Source: Alphaproteobacteria bacterium (GTDB lineage: Bacteria; Pseudomonadota; Alphaproteobacteria; Rs-D84). Taken from it: 64,000 nt of DNA. Shown here one piece after another: positions 1 through 8,628 of the stretch. A program made the translations under genes and the position numbers. Numbering within the stretch: position 1 is the first letter of the stretch; each line of letters opens with the position of its first letter. Under the pieces are notes generated by a model. That model had not been told where the DNA came from. It made no database searches and saw only the letters and a list, made by a program, of their open reading frames with translations. The stretch is taken from assembly GCA_015062445.1 (NCBI GenBank), contig SUUQ01000004.1:1-64000 (forward strand). The letters are read 5' to 3'.

Positions 1-1
1 T

Positions 2-2851
2 GGTAGTTATGGTGCATGTGGCAATTTTGGTGCATGCGGCAGTTATGGTTCTTGTACAAACTTTGGTTCCTGTGGTAGTTATGGTTCATGCCAATACAGC
101 GGCACAGCAACCTGTCCAATCAAGACAATACATCCAATTACATATAAGGTGACACTAGATAATCAGGGGGCAACCAGTGCAGGAACAACAGCATATTGGT
201 ATCAATTTGAAACGGCTTCACCATGTTATTATTATTTGAATTCATCTTTAACAACCTGCATGGGCTCTGATGGATATACCCTAACTAAACCATCTAAAAC
301 GGGGTATACGTTTATGGGTTATTACACAGGAACAAATGGATCTGGGAAACAATATATAGATGCAAATGGACAAGGTGTTAATAATTTATATGGTGCGGTT
401 GCAGCAAACAGTACTTTATATGCATATTGGGTTCCAAATATCTACAAAGTATCACTGGATAAACAAAGTGGAACAGGTGGAACCAGTGAATACTATTATA
501 AATATCAAACTGATAGTCCGTGTTATTATTACACATCTTCATCGTTATCGTCTTGTGTAAATGGTGGTCTAGGGGCGACCATAACGCCGCCAACCAGAAC
601 TGGATATACGTTCGGGGGATATTATACAGGAACAAATGGTACAGGGACACAATATGTTGATGCTGGTGGTGGAACTATGAATAATATTTATGCAAATGTT
701 GCAGGAAATACCACACTGTATGCAAAATGGACAGCAAATTCATACACATGTTCTGCAGGTAAATATCTAAGTGGCACAACATGTTCGGATTGTGAATCTG
801 GATATTACTGTGCTGGCGGAACATGGACATATGATGGTGGCGTCCAGGGACGTGGTGCATGTCCATCCGACTTCCCATTAACAGACCCACGTGGTGGAGC
901 AACATCCAATGAAACATCTATAAATGGTTGTTGGCGCGATTGTAATGCATCCGATACACCGAATTCTACGTCACGTACCGGGTGGAAAGAATATGGTGGC
1001 AACAACACGTGTGCCGCAACCGCATGTGCCGCCGGGTATTATTTGGACAATGGTACGTGCAAGGCATGCGACAGTGGGTATACATCAGGTTCTGGTATGA
1101 CCAGTGGTCGTGCATATTGCTATAAAACCTGTGCATCAAAAACGGGGTACACTTTGACCGGTGGCGTGGACTATTACAGTGCAACAGATACGTGTTCGTA
1201 TTCGGCGAACACGTACAAGGTTACATTGGATAAACAAAGTGGAACAGGTGGAACCAATGAATACTATTATAAATATCAAACTGATAGTCCGTGTTATTAT
1301 TATACAGACTCATCTTTATCTACCTGTATGGGCAGTGATAGTTATACTTTGACCAAACCAACCCGGACTGGTTATACTTTTGGTGGATATTATACGGGAA
1401 CAAATGGAACAGGTTCCCAATATATTGATGCGAATGGTCAGGGAGTAAATAATTTATGGAGTGCGGTGGCAGCAAACAGTACTTTATATGCATATTGGGT
1501 TCCAAATATCTACAAAGTATCACTGGATAAACAAAGTGGAACAGGTGGAACCAGTGAATACTATTATAAATATCAAACTGATAGTCCGTGTTATTATTAC
1601 ACATCTTCATCGTTATCGTCTTGTGTGAATGGTGGTCTAGGGGCGACCATAACGCCGCCAACCAGAACTGGATATACGTTCGGGGGATATTATACAGGAA
1701 CAAATGGTACAGGGACACAGTATGTTGATGCTGGTGGTGGAACTATGAATAATATTTATGCAAATGTTGCAGGAAATACCACACTGTATGCAAAATGGAC
1801 TGCAAATTCATACACATGTTCTGCAGGTAAATATCTAAATGGCACAACATGTTCGGATTGTGAATCTGGATACTGGTGTCCTGGTGCTACATGGACATAT
1901 AATGGCAGTGTCCAGGGACGGCAATCGTGCTCAACCAGTACTGAAACCCGTTACCCAAACAGTGCTGCAGGGTCGGATGCGATAACAGATTGCTATAGCA
2001 ATACAAAATCACGCGCATGGTCGGGGTCACAGACCGCATGTCCAAAATCAGATGGTTGTGATGTCACGTGCAACACGTGTTCGATTGCGGCATGTGACTA
2101 TGTGGCATATTCAAACAGTGCAGGAACTGGGGATGGAACGATAAAATCGGGCTGTTCATCAAACAGCGCTGCGTGCCAGCAGACGGTTAAGAGCAGGAGC
2201 GCACAGGAAAATCATTATCTAAGTGGCACAACATGTCCATCATGCCCATCTGGTTATCCCAACAGTATTGCAGGCGCAACAGCGATAACGCAATGTTACA
2301 GCAATACGAAACAACGTGCGTGGTCGGGCGAGCAGATAGAGTGCGACACACCATCGGGATGCGAATCTGCAACATGTGAATCTTGTTCGCGTGATAAATG
2401 TAGTTATGTTGCATATTCAAACAGTGCTGGTACAGGGGATGGAACAATAAAATCGGGGTGCGAAACCAATAACGAATCGTGCAAACAAAGTGTTGCATCG
2501 GTAACGGCCAGTTCAGGCAACTATGTGTCTGGTACAACCTGCCCAGCATGCACGAACAAGCCCGACAACAGTTATTACACCGGCACTGCATCGTCCAATG
2601 CATGTCCGTGGGAATGTAATGATGGATATAATCTGACATCAGATAACCAGTGCGGTCAGTTTTGTGATTCTGGAATCACACATATCCATTTAAGCACTGG
2701 GTTAAAGGTACCGTTGTATACATCTGCCCGTACAGCCCCGGCGATTAATGTTCTGTGGAACGATACGATTTGCTATGGCAGTTTGGCAGCTGGTGCAGGC
2801 AGCGGACTGAATGTAAAATACAACGGCACCACATACCATGCGATAGACTAA
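2..2851 (+). CDS. Giant Cys-rich surface protein with InlB-type repeats, 5' truncated by window
   Basis: The frame is open from the window edge, so the start is outside; 949 residues are visible. The first visible ~35 residues are short Gly/Ser/Tyr/Cys repeats (GSYGxC, NFGxC). Four ~80-residue units of the Listeria-Bacteroides/InlB B-repeat type follow, each with GYTF-GYYTG and ending LYAxW. They alternate with Cys-rich modules (CSAGKYL, CSDCESGY) that resemble the cysteine-rich repeats of extracellular receptors. The last ~65 residues (from about 2658; contains GITHIHLSTGLK and NDTICYGSLA) are nearly identical to the end of the protein at 47332-50820. Such repeats occur in secreted or surface proteins; that this one is an adhesin is inference. 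The downstream DNA is also duplicated between the two loci. Confidence 0.85.
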   Translation, partial: GSYGACGNFGACGSYGSCTNFGSCGSYGSCQYSGTATCPIKTIHPITYKVTLDNQGATSAGTTAYWYQFETASPCYYYLNSSLTTCMGSDGYTLTKPSKTGYTFMGYYTGTNGSGKQYIDANGQGVNNLYGAVAANSTLYAYWVPNIYKVSLDKQSGTGGTSEYYYKYQTDSPCYYYTSSSLSSCVNGGLGATITPPTRTGYTFGGYYTGTNGTGTQYVDAGGGTMNNIYANVAGNTTLYAKWTANSYTCSAGKYLSGTTCSDCESGYYCAGGTWTYDGGVQGRGACPSDFPLTDPRGGATSNETSINGCWRDCNASDTPNSTSRTGWKEYGGNNTCAATACAAGYYLDNGTCKACDSGYTSGSGMTSGRAYCYKTCASKTGYTLTGGVDYYSATDTCSYSANTYKVTLDKQSGTGGTNEYYYKYQTDSPCYYYTDSSLSTCMGSDSYTLTKPTRTGYTFGGYYTGTNGTGSQYIDANGQGVNNLWSAVAANSTLYAYWVPNIYKVSLDKQSGTGGTSEYYYKYQTDSPCYYYTSSSLSSCVNGGLGATITPPTRTGYTFGGYYTGTNGTGTQYVDAGGGTMNNIYANVAGNTTLYAKWTANSYTCSAGKYLNGTTCSDCESGYWCPGATWTYNGSVQGRQSCSTSTETRYPNSAAGSDAITDCYSNTKSRAWSGSQTACPKSDGCDVTCNTCSIAACDYVAYSNSAGTGDGTIKSGCSSNSAACQQTVKSRSAQENHYLSGTTCPSCPSGYPNSIAGATAITQCYSNTKQRAWSGEQIECDTPSGCESATCESCSRDKCSYVAYSNSAGTGDGTIKSGCETNNESCKQSVASVTASSGNYVSGTTCPACTNKPDNSYYTGTASSNACPWECNDGYNLTSDNQCGQFCDSGITHIHLSTGLKVPLYTSARTAPAINVLWNDTICYGSLAAGAGSGLNVKYNGTTYHAID
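401..815 (+). repeat. Intragenic duplication, copy 1 (415 bp)
   Basis: This segment recurs almost identically at 1469-1883, an offset of 1068 bp. It encodes the end of one InlB-type repeat, a whole second one (DKQSGTGG to LYAKW) and the following Cys-rich linker. The near identity at DNA level, including silent positions, points to recent duplication or ongoing gene conversion. Confidence 0.85.
1469..1883 (+). repeat. Intragenic duplication, copy 2 (415 bp)
   Basis: Partner of 401-815, in direct orientation. Recombination between the copies would delete or add 1068 bp (356 codons) in frame, so the protein length could vary between strains. Confidence 0.85.
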
Positions 2852-2866
2852 ATCGCATGGTCTGGT

Positions 2867-2954
2867 CCATCAACTGGGCGGCTGGGTTTTGATATTGCAT
2901 TGCGTATTCCCACTTTTCCGGCGATGCATATTGGCCCAGCCCCCCAGTTGATGG
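2867..2954 (+). repeat. 88-bp hairpin element, copy 1
   Basis: Two 20-nt arms (2867-2886 and 2935-2954) are complementary at 19 of 20 positions. An inner pairing is possible between ATATTGCAT and ATGCATAT. A run of seven T follows directly, so on the plus strand this could act as a very large intrinsic terminator for the preceding Cys-rich gene. An almost identical copy lies at the same relative place after the second Cys-rich gene (50851-50937). Confidence 0.75.
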
Positions 2955-2998
2955 ATTTTTTTGAACGGCTCTTTTTTGTGGGGGTTGGGTGGCTTGCA

Positions 2999-3262
2999 AT
3001 GGATACCGGCCTGCGCCGGCATGACGGGGTTCTGGATAAAAATTATGTTTTATAAAATGTGTTAAGTGTTTTGTCATTCCGTGGCCAAGCCACGGGATGA
3101 CATGTTTTTATATTTGTTGTTTTTTTGTTTGGTGTTGAAGTAAGAAAAAGGATACACTTGGGTCCCGTGGTCCAGCCACGGGATGACATGAGAGGGCGGG
3201 GAAAAACACAATGGATACCGGCCTGCGCCGGTATGACGGTGTGTGTGAGTGACCTGATGCCG
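2999..3262. repeat. Cluster of REP-like palindromes
   Basis: Two palindrome types alternate. Type 1 has the core ATACCGGC-n-GCCGGTAT (2999-3027 with one mismatch, and 3211-3238, with a decayed partial near 3252-3262). Type 2 has the core CCGTGG-n-CCACGG followed by GATGACATG (3073-3104 and 3160-3190). Short palindromes of both kinds are widespread in intergenic DNA of alphaproteobacteria. No transposase is nearby. The order of elements is repeated at 51031-51577. The apparent reading frames over this stretch only read the repeats and are not genes. Confidence 0.7.
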
Positions 3263-3377
3263 GTATGACGGGGGTGGTATTGAGACCACCCCGGCACTGC
3301 GTGCCGTTCCCGCCAAGAGGGGAACTGTTTTCCCTGTGGGATAATGGGATTTGAATGATGTGTAACCCAATACAATT

Positions 3378-3402
3378 AAAAATCCCCCAAAACGGGGGAG
3401 TT
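3378..3402 (-). terminator. Intrinsic terminator of the small lipoprotein gene
   Basis: A CCCCC-n5-GGGGG stem on the minus strand is followed by a T run, just after the stop codon at 3411. Confidence 0.7.
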
Positions 3403-3410
3403 ATTATCTT

Positions 3411-3560
3411 TTAGCAACCGCCAGTCATATTACCGATAATCTTTGATACAGAAATATCTTTGTGCAGCAGGAAATCATATTCACAATTGCCAGATTTGTA
3501 TGAACCTGTGCAGGCGGCCAATGTCATAACAGCAAATAATGCCAAGATTACTTTTTTCAT
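3411..3560 (-). CDS. Small lipoprotein (49 aa)
   Basis: Too short for most gene finders, but well supported. An AGGAG Shine-Dalgarno lies just before the ATG, the signal peptide begins MKKVILALFAV, and the lipobox LAAC ends at Cys17. The remaining 32 residues are CTGSYKSGNCEYDF and a tail ending TGGC, with two further Cys. It resembles in size and layout the lipoprotein at 6139-6285 (start MKKVILGFF). Function unknown; it should be an envelope-anchored peptide. A terminator follows immediately. Confidence 0.75.
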   Translation of the reverse strand: MKKVILALFAVMTLAACTGSYKSGNCEYDFLLHKDISVSKIIGNMTGGC

Positions 3561-3626
3561 GTTTTCTCCTTTTGTGTTAGATAACATGCCATCTATTATA
3601 TAGGATTATTTTCACCCGTGCAACAT
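3561..3626. other. Short intergenic spacer
   Basis: This holds the Shine-Dalgarno of the small lipoprotein. Nothing else is recognised. Confidence 0.4.
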
Positions 3627-3989
3627 TTAGATTGCGTTTTTTATCCAATAAATACGAAATCCACATATGCCAATCATGTCAAACCGTGAATCGCCTGTCC
3701 ATCCAGTACGCATTATATAGGTTTCAGCCGCACGACGAAGACGTGCCGCCTGGGCAGCAGTGACAGCAGTTGAAACATTTTCAAATGATGGACGATGTTT
3801 GACCTCGACAAATATCAACAGGTTGCCACGACGGGCGATTATGTCAATCTCGGCACGGTGGGTGTGACGACCGGTCACATAACGTGATGCAACAATATGG
3901 AACCCATGCAGCCGCAAATACAGACGGGCATAAAATTCAGACACAAGGCCGGTTTTATAACTGGTTCTAGAACGCATAGGGCTTTGCAT
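3627..3989 (-). CDS. yraN: YraN family (UPF0102) endonuclease-like protein
   Basis: The core AEIDIIARRG followed by LIFVEVKHR is the signature of the YraN/UPF0102 family, which has an Rrp44/Holliday-junction-nuclease-like restriction-endonuclease fold (E-D and E-x-K residues). The molecular role of the family is poorly known. The start chosen is the ATG giving MQSPMRSRTSYKTG at 3989, which overlaps the upstream gene by 23 bp and leaves a normal family length of 120 aa. A longer frame exists upstream but is unlike the family. Confidence 0.8.
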   Translation of the reverse strand: MQSPMRSRTSYKTGLVSEFYARLYLRLHGFHIVASRYVTGRHTHRAEIDIIARRGNLLIFVEVKHRPSFENVSTAVTAAQAARLRRAAETYIMRTGWTGDSRFDMIGICGFRIYWIKNAI

Positions 3990-4746
3990 GAAAATGCTCT
4001 CGTGCAGTTTTTGTATTCTTGACCTGGTCCGTGGCATTGCGGCCATTATCAACCAAATCCAACGCACCATAATATGCAATCAGCATCGGATCGTATGAAT
4101 TTGTACTGGATATCCAACGATCTGTGCCAGAATTAGGACTGCCGTATTTATCAAGGACACTTTGCCAGAAATATAATATCTTGTTCTCGCGCTGTTTGGC
4201 AAATTTTTCGGCCGCACCTTCGATTTCGTTAACATCGTTATTATAAACAACACGCCAGACACGGTTGTCGGTCGCATTACTGGTAAAATATACAACAATC
4301 GTTTCGCCCGTGTTCTCTCGAACCAAATGCACCTGGGACACATATAATAAACCACGATTGCGAGCCAAGCTGTTTATACATTTTTCCAGTTCAGTCGGTA
4401 TAACAATACCTTGTTGACGACACTCGTAATCCAAATTATTCCGCCAGTCTGGATGAATTGTATATATTATGCCATTGTGATTGCGGGGGGCATATAAACC
4501 GTTGGTTTTGAAAAACAAGCTTTGAATATCTTCGAATGACATCCCCAGCATGATGCCAGCAATATCAAACGAGCCAACCGATGCAATGGTGGCATCGCTG
4601 TTTAATTCAACATCTTTGGGTAAAATGTCGGAATAATTGCTGTCCACAATGGCAAAGTCGTTAAAGTCAAATGTGTCAGCCAACCCACATGTGCAAAAAC
4701 ATACAGATAATATTAACAACGAAAATCTTAAAACACGTTTCAACAT
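3967..4746 (-). CDS. Secreted protein of unknown function
   Basis: 259 aa beginning MLKRVLRFSLLILSVCFC, a clear signal peptide with a plausible cleavage after CGLA. The mature part has no motif I recognise. It contains scattered Cys (DYECRQQG, EKCINSL) and is predicted periplasmic. It is the third gene after two VirB8-like genes and overlaps yraN. Operon membership suggests expression with the membrane proteins upstream; the function is not assigned. Confidence 0.7.
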   Translation of the reverse strand: MLKRVLRFSLLILSVCFCTCGLADTFDFNDFAIVDSNYSDILPKDVELNSDATIASVGSFDIAGIMLGMSFEDIQSLFFKTNGLYAPRNHNGIIYTIHPDWRNNLDYECRQQGIVIPTELEKCINSLARNRGLLYVSQVHLVRENTGETIVVYFTSNATDNRVWRVVYNNDVNEIEGAAEKFAKQRENKILYFWQSVLDKYGSPNSGTDRWISSTNSYDPMLIAYYGALDLVDNGRNATDQVKNTKTAREHFHAKPYAF

Positions 4747-4766
4747 ATGATTATATTATTAACCTT

Positions 4767-5414
4767 TTATTCCTGTAATACAATGTCAAAAACACCAAAT
4801 CGAAATACCGCCGATGGGTCACCCCCAGATTCTAGGTAGCTGGATACATAATCTGTGTCAGAACGCAGACCAGGCATATAATAGATGTCCAAATATACAA
4901 TTCCAGTTTGATGAACTGGTAAAACAGAAAAATCATTCGGTCGTTCCCAGGTTTTTAACTGATATGTTATTTTCCAATATTCACCCTGGTCGGTCTTGCT
5001 TTGAAATTCTGCATCAATAACAGATACCGTTCTGAGTACACCACGGGCCGATAATTCTTCGACCGCTGGGGCGATTTCATCCAGCCATGTCTGAAATGAT
5101 TGACGTGTCGACATATGAACCAGTGATGTTTCGCCAGATATTCGACGCTGGGTTTCTGCAGTGTCGGGTGTAACATAGAACATTTCTGTTATATATTTCG
5201 ATATCAGCATTTCACGCATCGATGCATCCCCAATGTCGGATACACTGTCGGGACGGCCAGGACGACGATTGGCATTGTCGTCGGGTTGAAAAAAATGTGG
5301 GTGCAATCGTGTCTGGGGGACCGTGTCATATATCGCACCTGTAAACAACAACATGGCAAACATTAATGCCAATAATATCAAACCTGCAAAGAATAATATT
5401 AAACGTCTCATCAA
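4767..5414 (-). CDS. Inner-membrane protein, possible VirB8/NTF2-like fold
   Basis: 215 aa. An N-terminal membrane anchor (LILFFAGLILLALMFAMLL) is followed by a periplasmic domain. The size and topology (short cytosolic tail, one membrane segment, alpha/beta periplasmic domain) and its similarity in layout to the upstream gene suggest a VirB8/IcmL-like protein. Its start overlaps the stop of the upstream gene by 4 bp (ATGA), implying translational coupling. No other type IV secretion gene is in the window. Assignment tentative. Confidence 0.5.
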   Translation of the reverse strand: MMRRLILFFAGLILLALMFAMLLFTGAIYDTVPQTRLHPHFFQPDDNANRRPGRPDSVSDIGDASMREMLISKYITEMFYVTPDTAETQRRISGETSLVHMSTRQSFQTWLDEIAPAVEELSARGVLRTVSVIDAEFQSKTDQGEYWKITYQLKTWERPNDFSVLPVHQTGIVYLDIYYMPGLRSDTDYVSSYLESGGDPSAVFRFGVFDIVLQE

Positions 5415-6109
5415 TTCATCTTGTATGCGTTAAACTGTGATACATAATACCCCAATGTTTGTGGATACGACAGTAAATCACGTGATACAGTCGCATACCC
5501 CATTACGTCAATCGGACCAGTCGTACTGGAATACACAATCGCACGAACCAACCACGATCCACCGTTCGCAGAAACCGGCCCCAGGGACGAAAACATCAAT
5601 GATGCACCATCAACCAACCAGGTTTCGCCATTTGACACACGTGTCTGATAACCAGGAACTACGTTTTCAATAAAATCGCTGTAAACATTTTCGCTGGTTA
5701 TACAATAAACAGAACAAGATTCTGTGTCGATGCCCGTCTTGTCCGATGGATTGCACTGGGTCGAACGATCGCACGATTGCCACATGGCCGTGTTTACAGA
5801 TTCACTGGACGAAATCCAAAACCAATGCTGGACAAATTTCGCCAGTACCGATTCTTGTAATGATTGCGATGTGGTTATTTCAGGCATATCACCGTGGTGA
5901 TGACCAACCACAGTCCATGCACCAGTCAACTGATTTACAGATACCAAAAATGGATGTACACGGACAGAACGTTGCGCCCACACTAAGAAACCGCAAGTCA
6001 ATATAATCAGAAAAAAGACAACCATTGTTACAACAGCAACCAGGCGGGTCGATGCAATATGTCGCCCCGCAGGAAATGTTGGTGTTTCAAATCCACCTGG
6101 ATAGTCCAA
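5411..6109 (-). CDS. VirB8-like inner-membrane protein
   Basis: 232 aa. It has a cytosolic tail (~25 aa), one membrane helix (VAVVTMVVFFLIILTCGFLV), then a periplasmic domain. The run HPFLVSVNQLTGAW resembles the start of the VirB8 domain (P-F-x-V-x-V-x-x-x-T-G). Four Cys in the middle (QSCDRSTQC and SCSVYC) could form disulfides. The start is probably the TTG at 6109, eight bases after a GGGGG Shine-Dalgarno; an ATG closer to that site is out of frame. First gene of a coupled pair with 4767-5414. Confidence 0.55.
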   Translation of the reverse strand: MDYPGGFETPTFPAGRHIASTRLVAVVTMVVFFLIILTCGFLVWAQRSVRVHPFLVSVNQLTGAWTVVGHHHGDMPEITTSQSLQESVLAKFVQHWFWISSSESVNTAMWQSCDRSTQCNPSDKTGIDTESCSVYCITSENVYSDFIENVVPGYQTRVSNGETWLVDGASLMFSSLGPVSANGGSWLVRAIVYSSTTGPIDVMGYATVSRDLLSYPQTLGYYVSQFNAYKMN

Positions 6110-6138
6110 TGTTCATCCCCCCTGCCGCAATAATTAAA

Positions 6139-6285
6139 CTAGGCCTGGTATACCATAATGCAGGCACATGGACTGAGCTTTAATTCGTTGTTGTCATATC
6201 CAACACCAACCGGTTCACGATCATAAACCTGGCCACAGCCGGCAAGTGCAATCGCAACAAAAAATCCCAAAATTACCTTCTTCAT
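6139..6285 (-). CDS. Small lipoprotein (48 aa)
   Basis: A GGGG Shine-Dalgarno precedes an ATG giving MKKVILGFFVAIALAGC, a signal peptide with lipobox LAGC (Cys17). The rest is GQVYDREPVGVG and a tail with CAC. It lies between the VirB8-like genes and bamA, all on the minus strand. Function unknown. It may be related to the other tiny lipoprotein at 3411-3560 by its first seven residues. Confidence 0.7.
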   Translation of the reverse strand: MKKVILGFFVAIALAGCGQVYDREPVGVGYDNNELKLSPCACIMVYQA

Positions 6286-6346
6286 TTTTCACCCCTTCCC
6301 TGTTGTGTATGTTAATTATAAAAAATTTCTGTGTATCTGGTCAAGA

Positions 6347-8626
6347 CTAAAACTGGGTCTCGAACGATAACAAGAATCGCTGTTCACGGTCGTATTCGTT
6401 CATCTTTAACGGCCAGCCCCACGAAAAGTTCATCGGCCCCATTGGTGTGTTCCAATATACACCAACACCCGCAGATGTGCGCCAGTTATCATCAATATCA
6501 TTTGGACGTGTTATACCATAGTATGTAAAGGTGTCTTCGGCGGCAGGTGGTTTGCCCAATACACCATAGTCAAAAAACACAAAGCCCTTAATCTGGTATT
6601 CATCGGGGATAAAGATTGGGAAATTCAACTGGGTTGAACCATTTAACTTCCACAACCCGCCCAGTGCGTATGTCTGATATGCCCAGTTGCGTGATCCAAC
6701 ACCCGCAACGTCAAATCCACGCAGGGATTCGCCGCCCAGGAAATAACGATAAACACGTGATACATAATCACCTTCCAGGGGCTGGATATAGCCAAAGTCC
6801 AACGATGAACGCAACTGCCACCGGTCAGACCAGAAGTTTACCATGCCAACAATATCGGCAGTATAACGCATATAACTTTCTGTGCCACCAAAACCAGTAT
6901 AGGCAATCCCCAAATTCGCAACAACCCCCGTATGGGTATTCTGGGCAAAGTTTGTGTCCAGATTATAATATCTGAAATTCGTCCCCAGTGTGTACAGGCG
7001 GGCCTTGGTCCAATCAGGCGATACCTGGATATCATAGTTCTGGTCAAACGCAAATGACAAGCGCACATTCTGGGTCCAATGATCGGTTAAACGCCACCCC
7101 ATGCGTCCCGCAACCGTTAAACTGTCACGGTCATAGCCAAAGCTGCCCAAACTGGAATAATTGTACATGGTATATGATACGTCAAAGCCACCCGACAGCG
7201 CACGACCAAATAAATATGGTTCGGTAAAACTGAATAATGCCTGTTTCTGATACTCGGCAATTGAACCACGAATTTGCACAATCTGACCACGCCCCATGAA
7301 ATTGTTTTCGGTAATGCCTGCATCAACCATAAATCCATTGATGTTCGACCAGCCAAATCCACCAGATAATTCACCAGTTGGTTGTTCTTCGACACGAATG
7401 TCCAGATTCATCATGTTCGAATCCGCAACACGTGTCGGAACCATTTGGACGTCTTTGAAATACCGTGTCCGCATTAGCTTTTGACGGCCCTCTTCAATTG
7501 TCTGCAATGAAAATGGGTCGCCTGAACGCATGGGCAATAAATGTTCGATAACAGAATCAAATGTGCGAACATTACCCAGGATATTTATTGTATTCAGGTA
7601 TACCCGGTTGGTCTTTTGAATCTTGAATACCAAATCAATTGTCTGGGTGTCATCGTTCTTGGTCGGGACAGGTTCGATGTTTATAAAGGCATAGCCGTGA
7701 TCGGCAACAATACTGCGAATCGCAGACATCGTTTCGTCAACCAGATCAACATTGTATGTGTCACCAGAACGCATCACAATCGCATCTGTGATTTCAGATG
7801 TGGGAATATCAGAAAATGGATTATCAACAGTTAATTTGCCAAAGTCATACTGGTCGCCTTCGTCAACAGTAAACACAACAGAATAATATTCACGGTCCGG
7901 GGTAAAGGTGCCAACAGTATCACGCACAGCAAAATCAACATAGCCATTGCGCAAATAAAACTGACGCAACATTTGACCATCATATTGGATTCTGTCTTCG
8001 TCAAATGTGTCAAACTGGGTCATAAATCGCCACCAAGCATGTTCACGAGATAAAATTTCACCACGCAATGTTCTGTCGCTGAACTGGGTGTTGCCTTCGA
8101 ATTTAATGTCAGTAATCCAGGTCGGGTGCCCTTCGGTAATTTCATAGACAATGTTTACACGGTTGTCAGACAGCTCTATCTTTTGGGGTTCAATCTTGGT
8201 ACCAAAATAGCCCTGGCGTTGATAGACCGTCAACATGCGTTGTACATCCGCACCAATGGTCGATGGATTGTATGATGAACGCTGGGTCGTTTTGATTTCT
8301 TTTTTCAAGTCATCTGTCGATACCGCATCATTGCCTTCGATGGTGACCATGTTTACAATTGGTGCCTCGGCCACATCAATCTTTAGAACATTGCCAGACA
8401 TACGGACATTGATGTGCGAAAAATAACCGCTTTCCTGTAACTTCTTGGCAATCTGGTTGGAACGGACCGTGCCAACGTTATCGCCAATCTGGACATCTGA
8501 CAATATGCGTATCGATTCAGAATCCATACGGGCATTTCCAGATACGTCAATGCGTGACACAGTCGCCGCATATGACGATGTGGCAACAAAACATGATAAT
8601 AATGTTAATAATGATACTTTCTTCAT
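6347..8626 (-). CDS. bamA: Outer membrane assembly factor BamA
   Basis: 759 aa, a normal BamA length. Signal peptide MKKVSLLTLLSCFVATSSYA; then POTRA domains over roughly residues 22-345 (VSRIDVSGNARMDSESI, MVTIEGNDAVS, ITDIKFEGNTQFS). The C-terminal Omp85 beta-barrel contains the RGFDVAGVGSR loop and ends in an aromatic outer-membrane signature (LLSFETQF). It inserts beta-barrel proteins into the outer membrane, so the organism is a true diderm. Only 2 bp separate it from rseP, and it is the last gene of the frr-uppS-cdsA-rseP-bamA run. Confidence 0.97.
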   Translation of the reverse strand: MKKVSLLTLLSCFVATSSYAATVSRIDVSGNARMDSESIRILSDVQIGDNVGTVRSNQIAKKLQESGYFSHINVRMSGNVLKIDVAEAPIVNMVTIEGNDAVSTDDLKKEIKTTQRSSYNPSTIGADVQRMLTVYQRQGYFGTKIEPQKIELSDNRVNIVYEITEGHPTWITDIKFEGNTQFSDRTLRGEILSREHAWWRFMTQFDTFDEDRIQYDGQMLRQFYLRNGYVDFAVRDTVGTFTPDREYYSVVFTVDEGDQYDFGKLTVDNPFSDIPTSEITDAIVMRSGDTYNVDLVDETMSAIRSIVADHGYAFINIEPVPTKNDDTQTIDLVFKIQKTNRVYLNTINILGNVRTFDSVIEHLLPMRSGDPFSLQTIEEGRQKLMRTRYFKDVQMVPTRVADSNMMNLDIRVEEQPTGELSGGFGWSNINGFMVDAGITENNFMGRGQIVQIRGSIAEYQKQALFSFTEPYLFGRALSGGFDVSYTMYNYSSLGSFGYDRDSLTVAGRMGWRLTDHWTQNVRLSFAFDQNYDIQVSPDWTKARLYTLGTNFRYYNLDTNFAQNTHTGVVANLGIAYTGFGGTESYMRYTADIVGMVNFWSDRWQLRSSLDFGYIQPLEGDYVSRVYRYFLGGESLRGFDVAGVGSRNWAYQTYALGGLWKLNGSTQLNFPIFIPDEYQIKGFVFFDYGVLGKPPAAEDTFTYYGITRPNDIDDNWRTSAGVGVYWNTPMGPMNFSWGWPLKMNEYDREQRFLLSFETQF

Positions 8627-8628
8627 AC

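Noticed and set aside
2999-3262. Insertion sequence remnant
   Set aside because: Palindromes are short and REP-like; no transposase or terminal repeats or target duplication seen.
2745-3375. Minus-strand frames over the Cys-rich 3' end and REP cluster
   Set aside because: They arise from repeated palindromes, lack ribosome sites and read low-complexity peptides; the same happens at 50805-51728.
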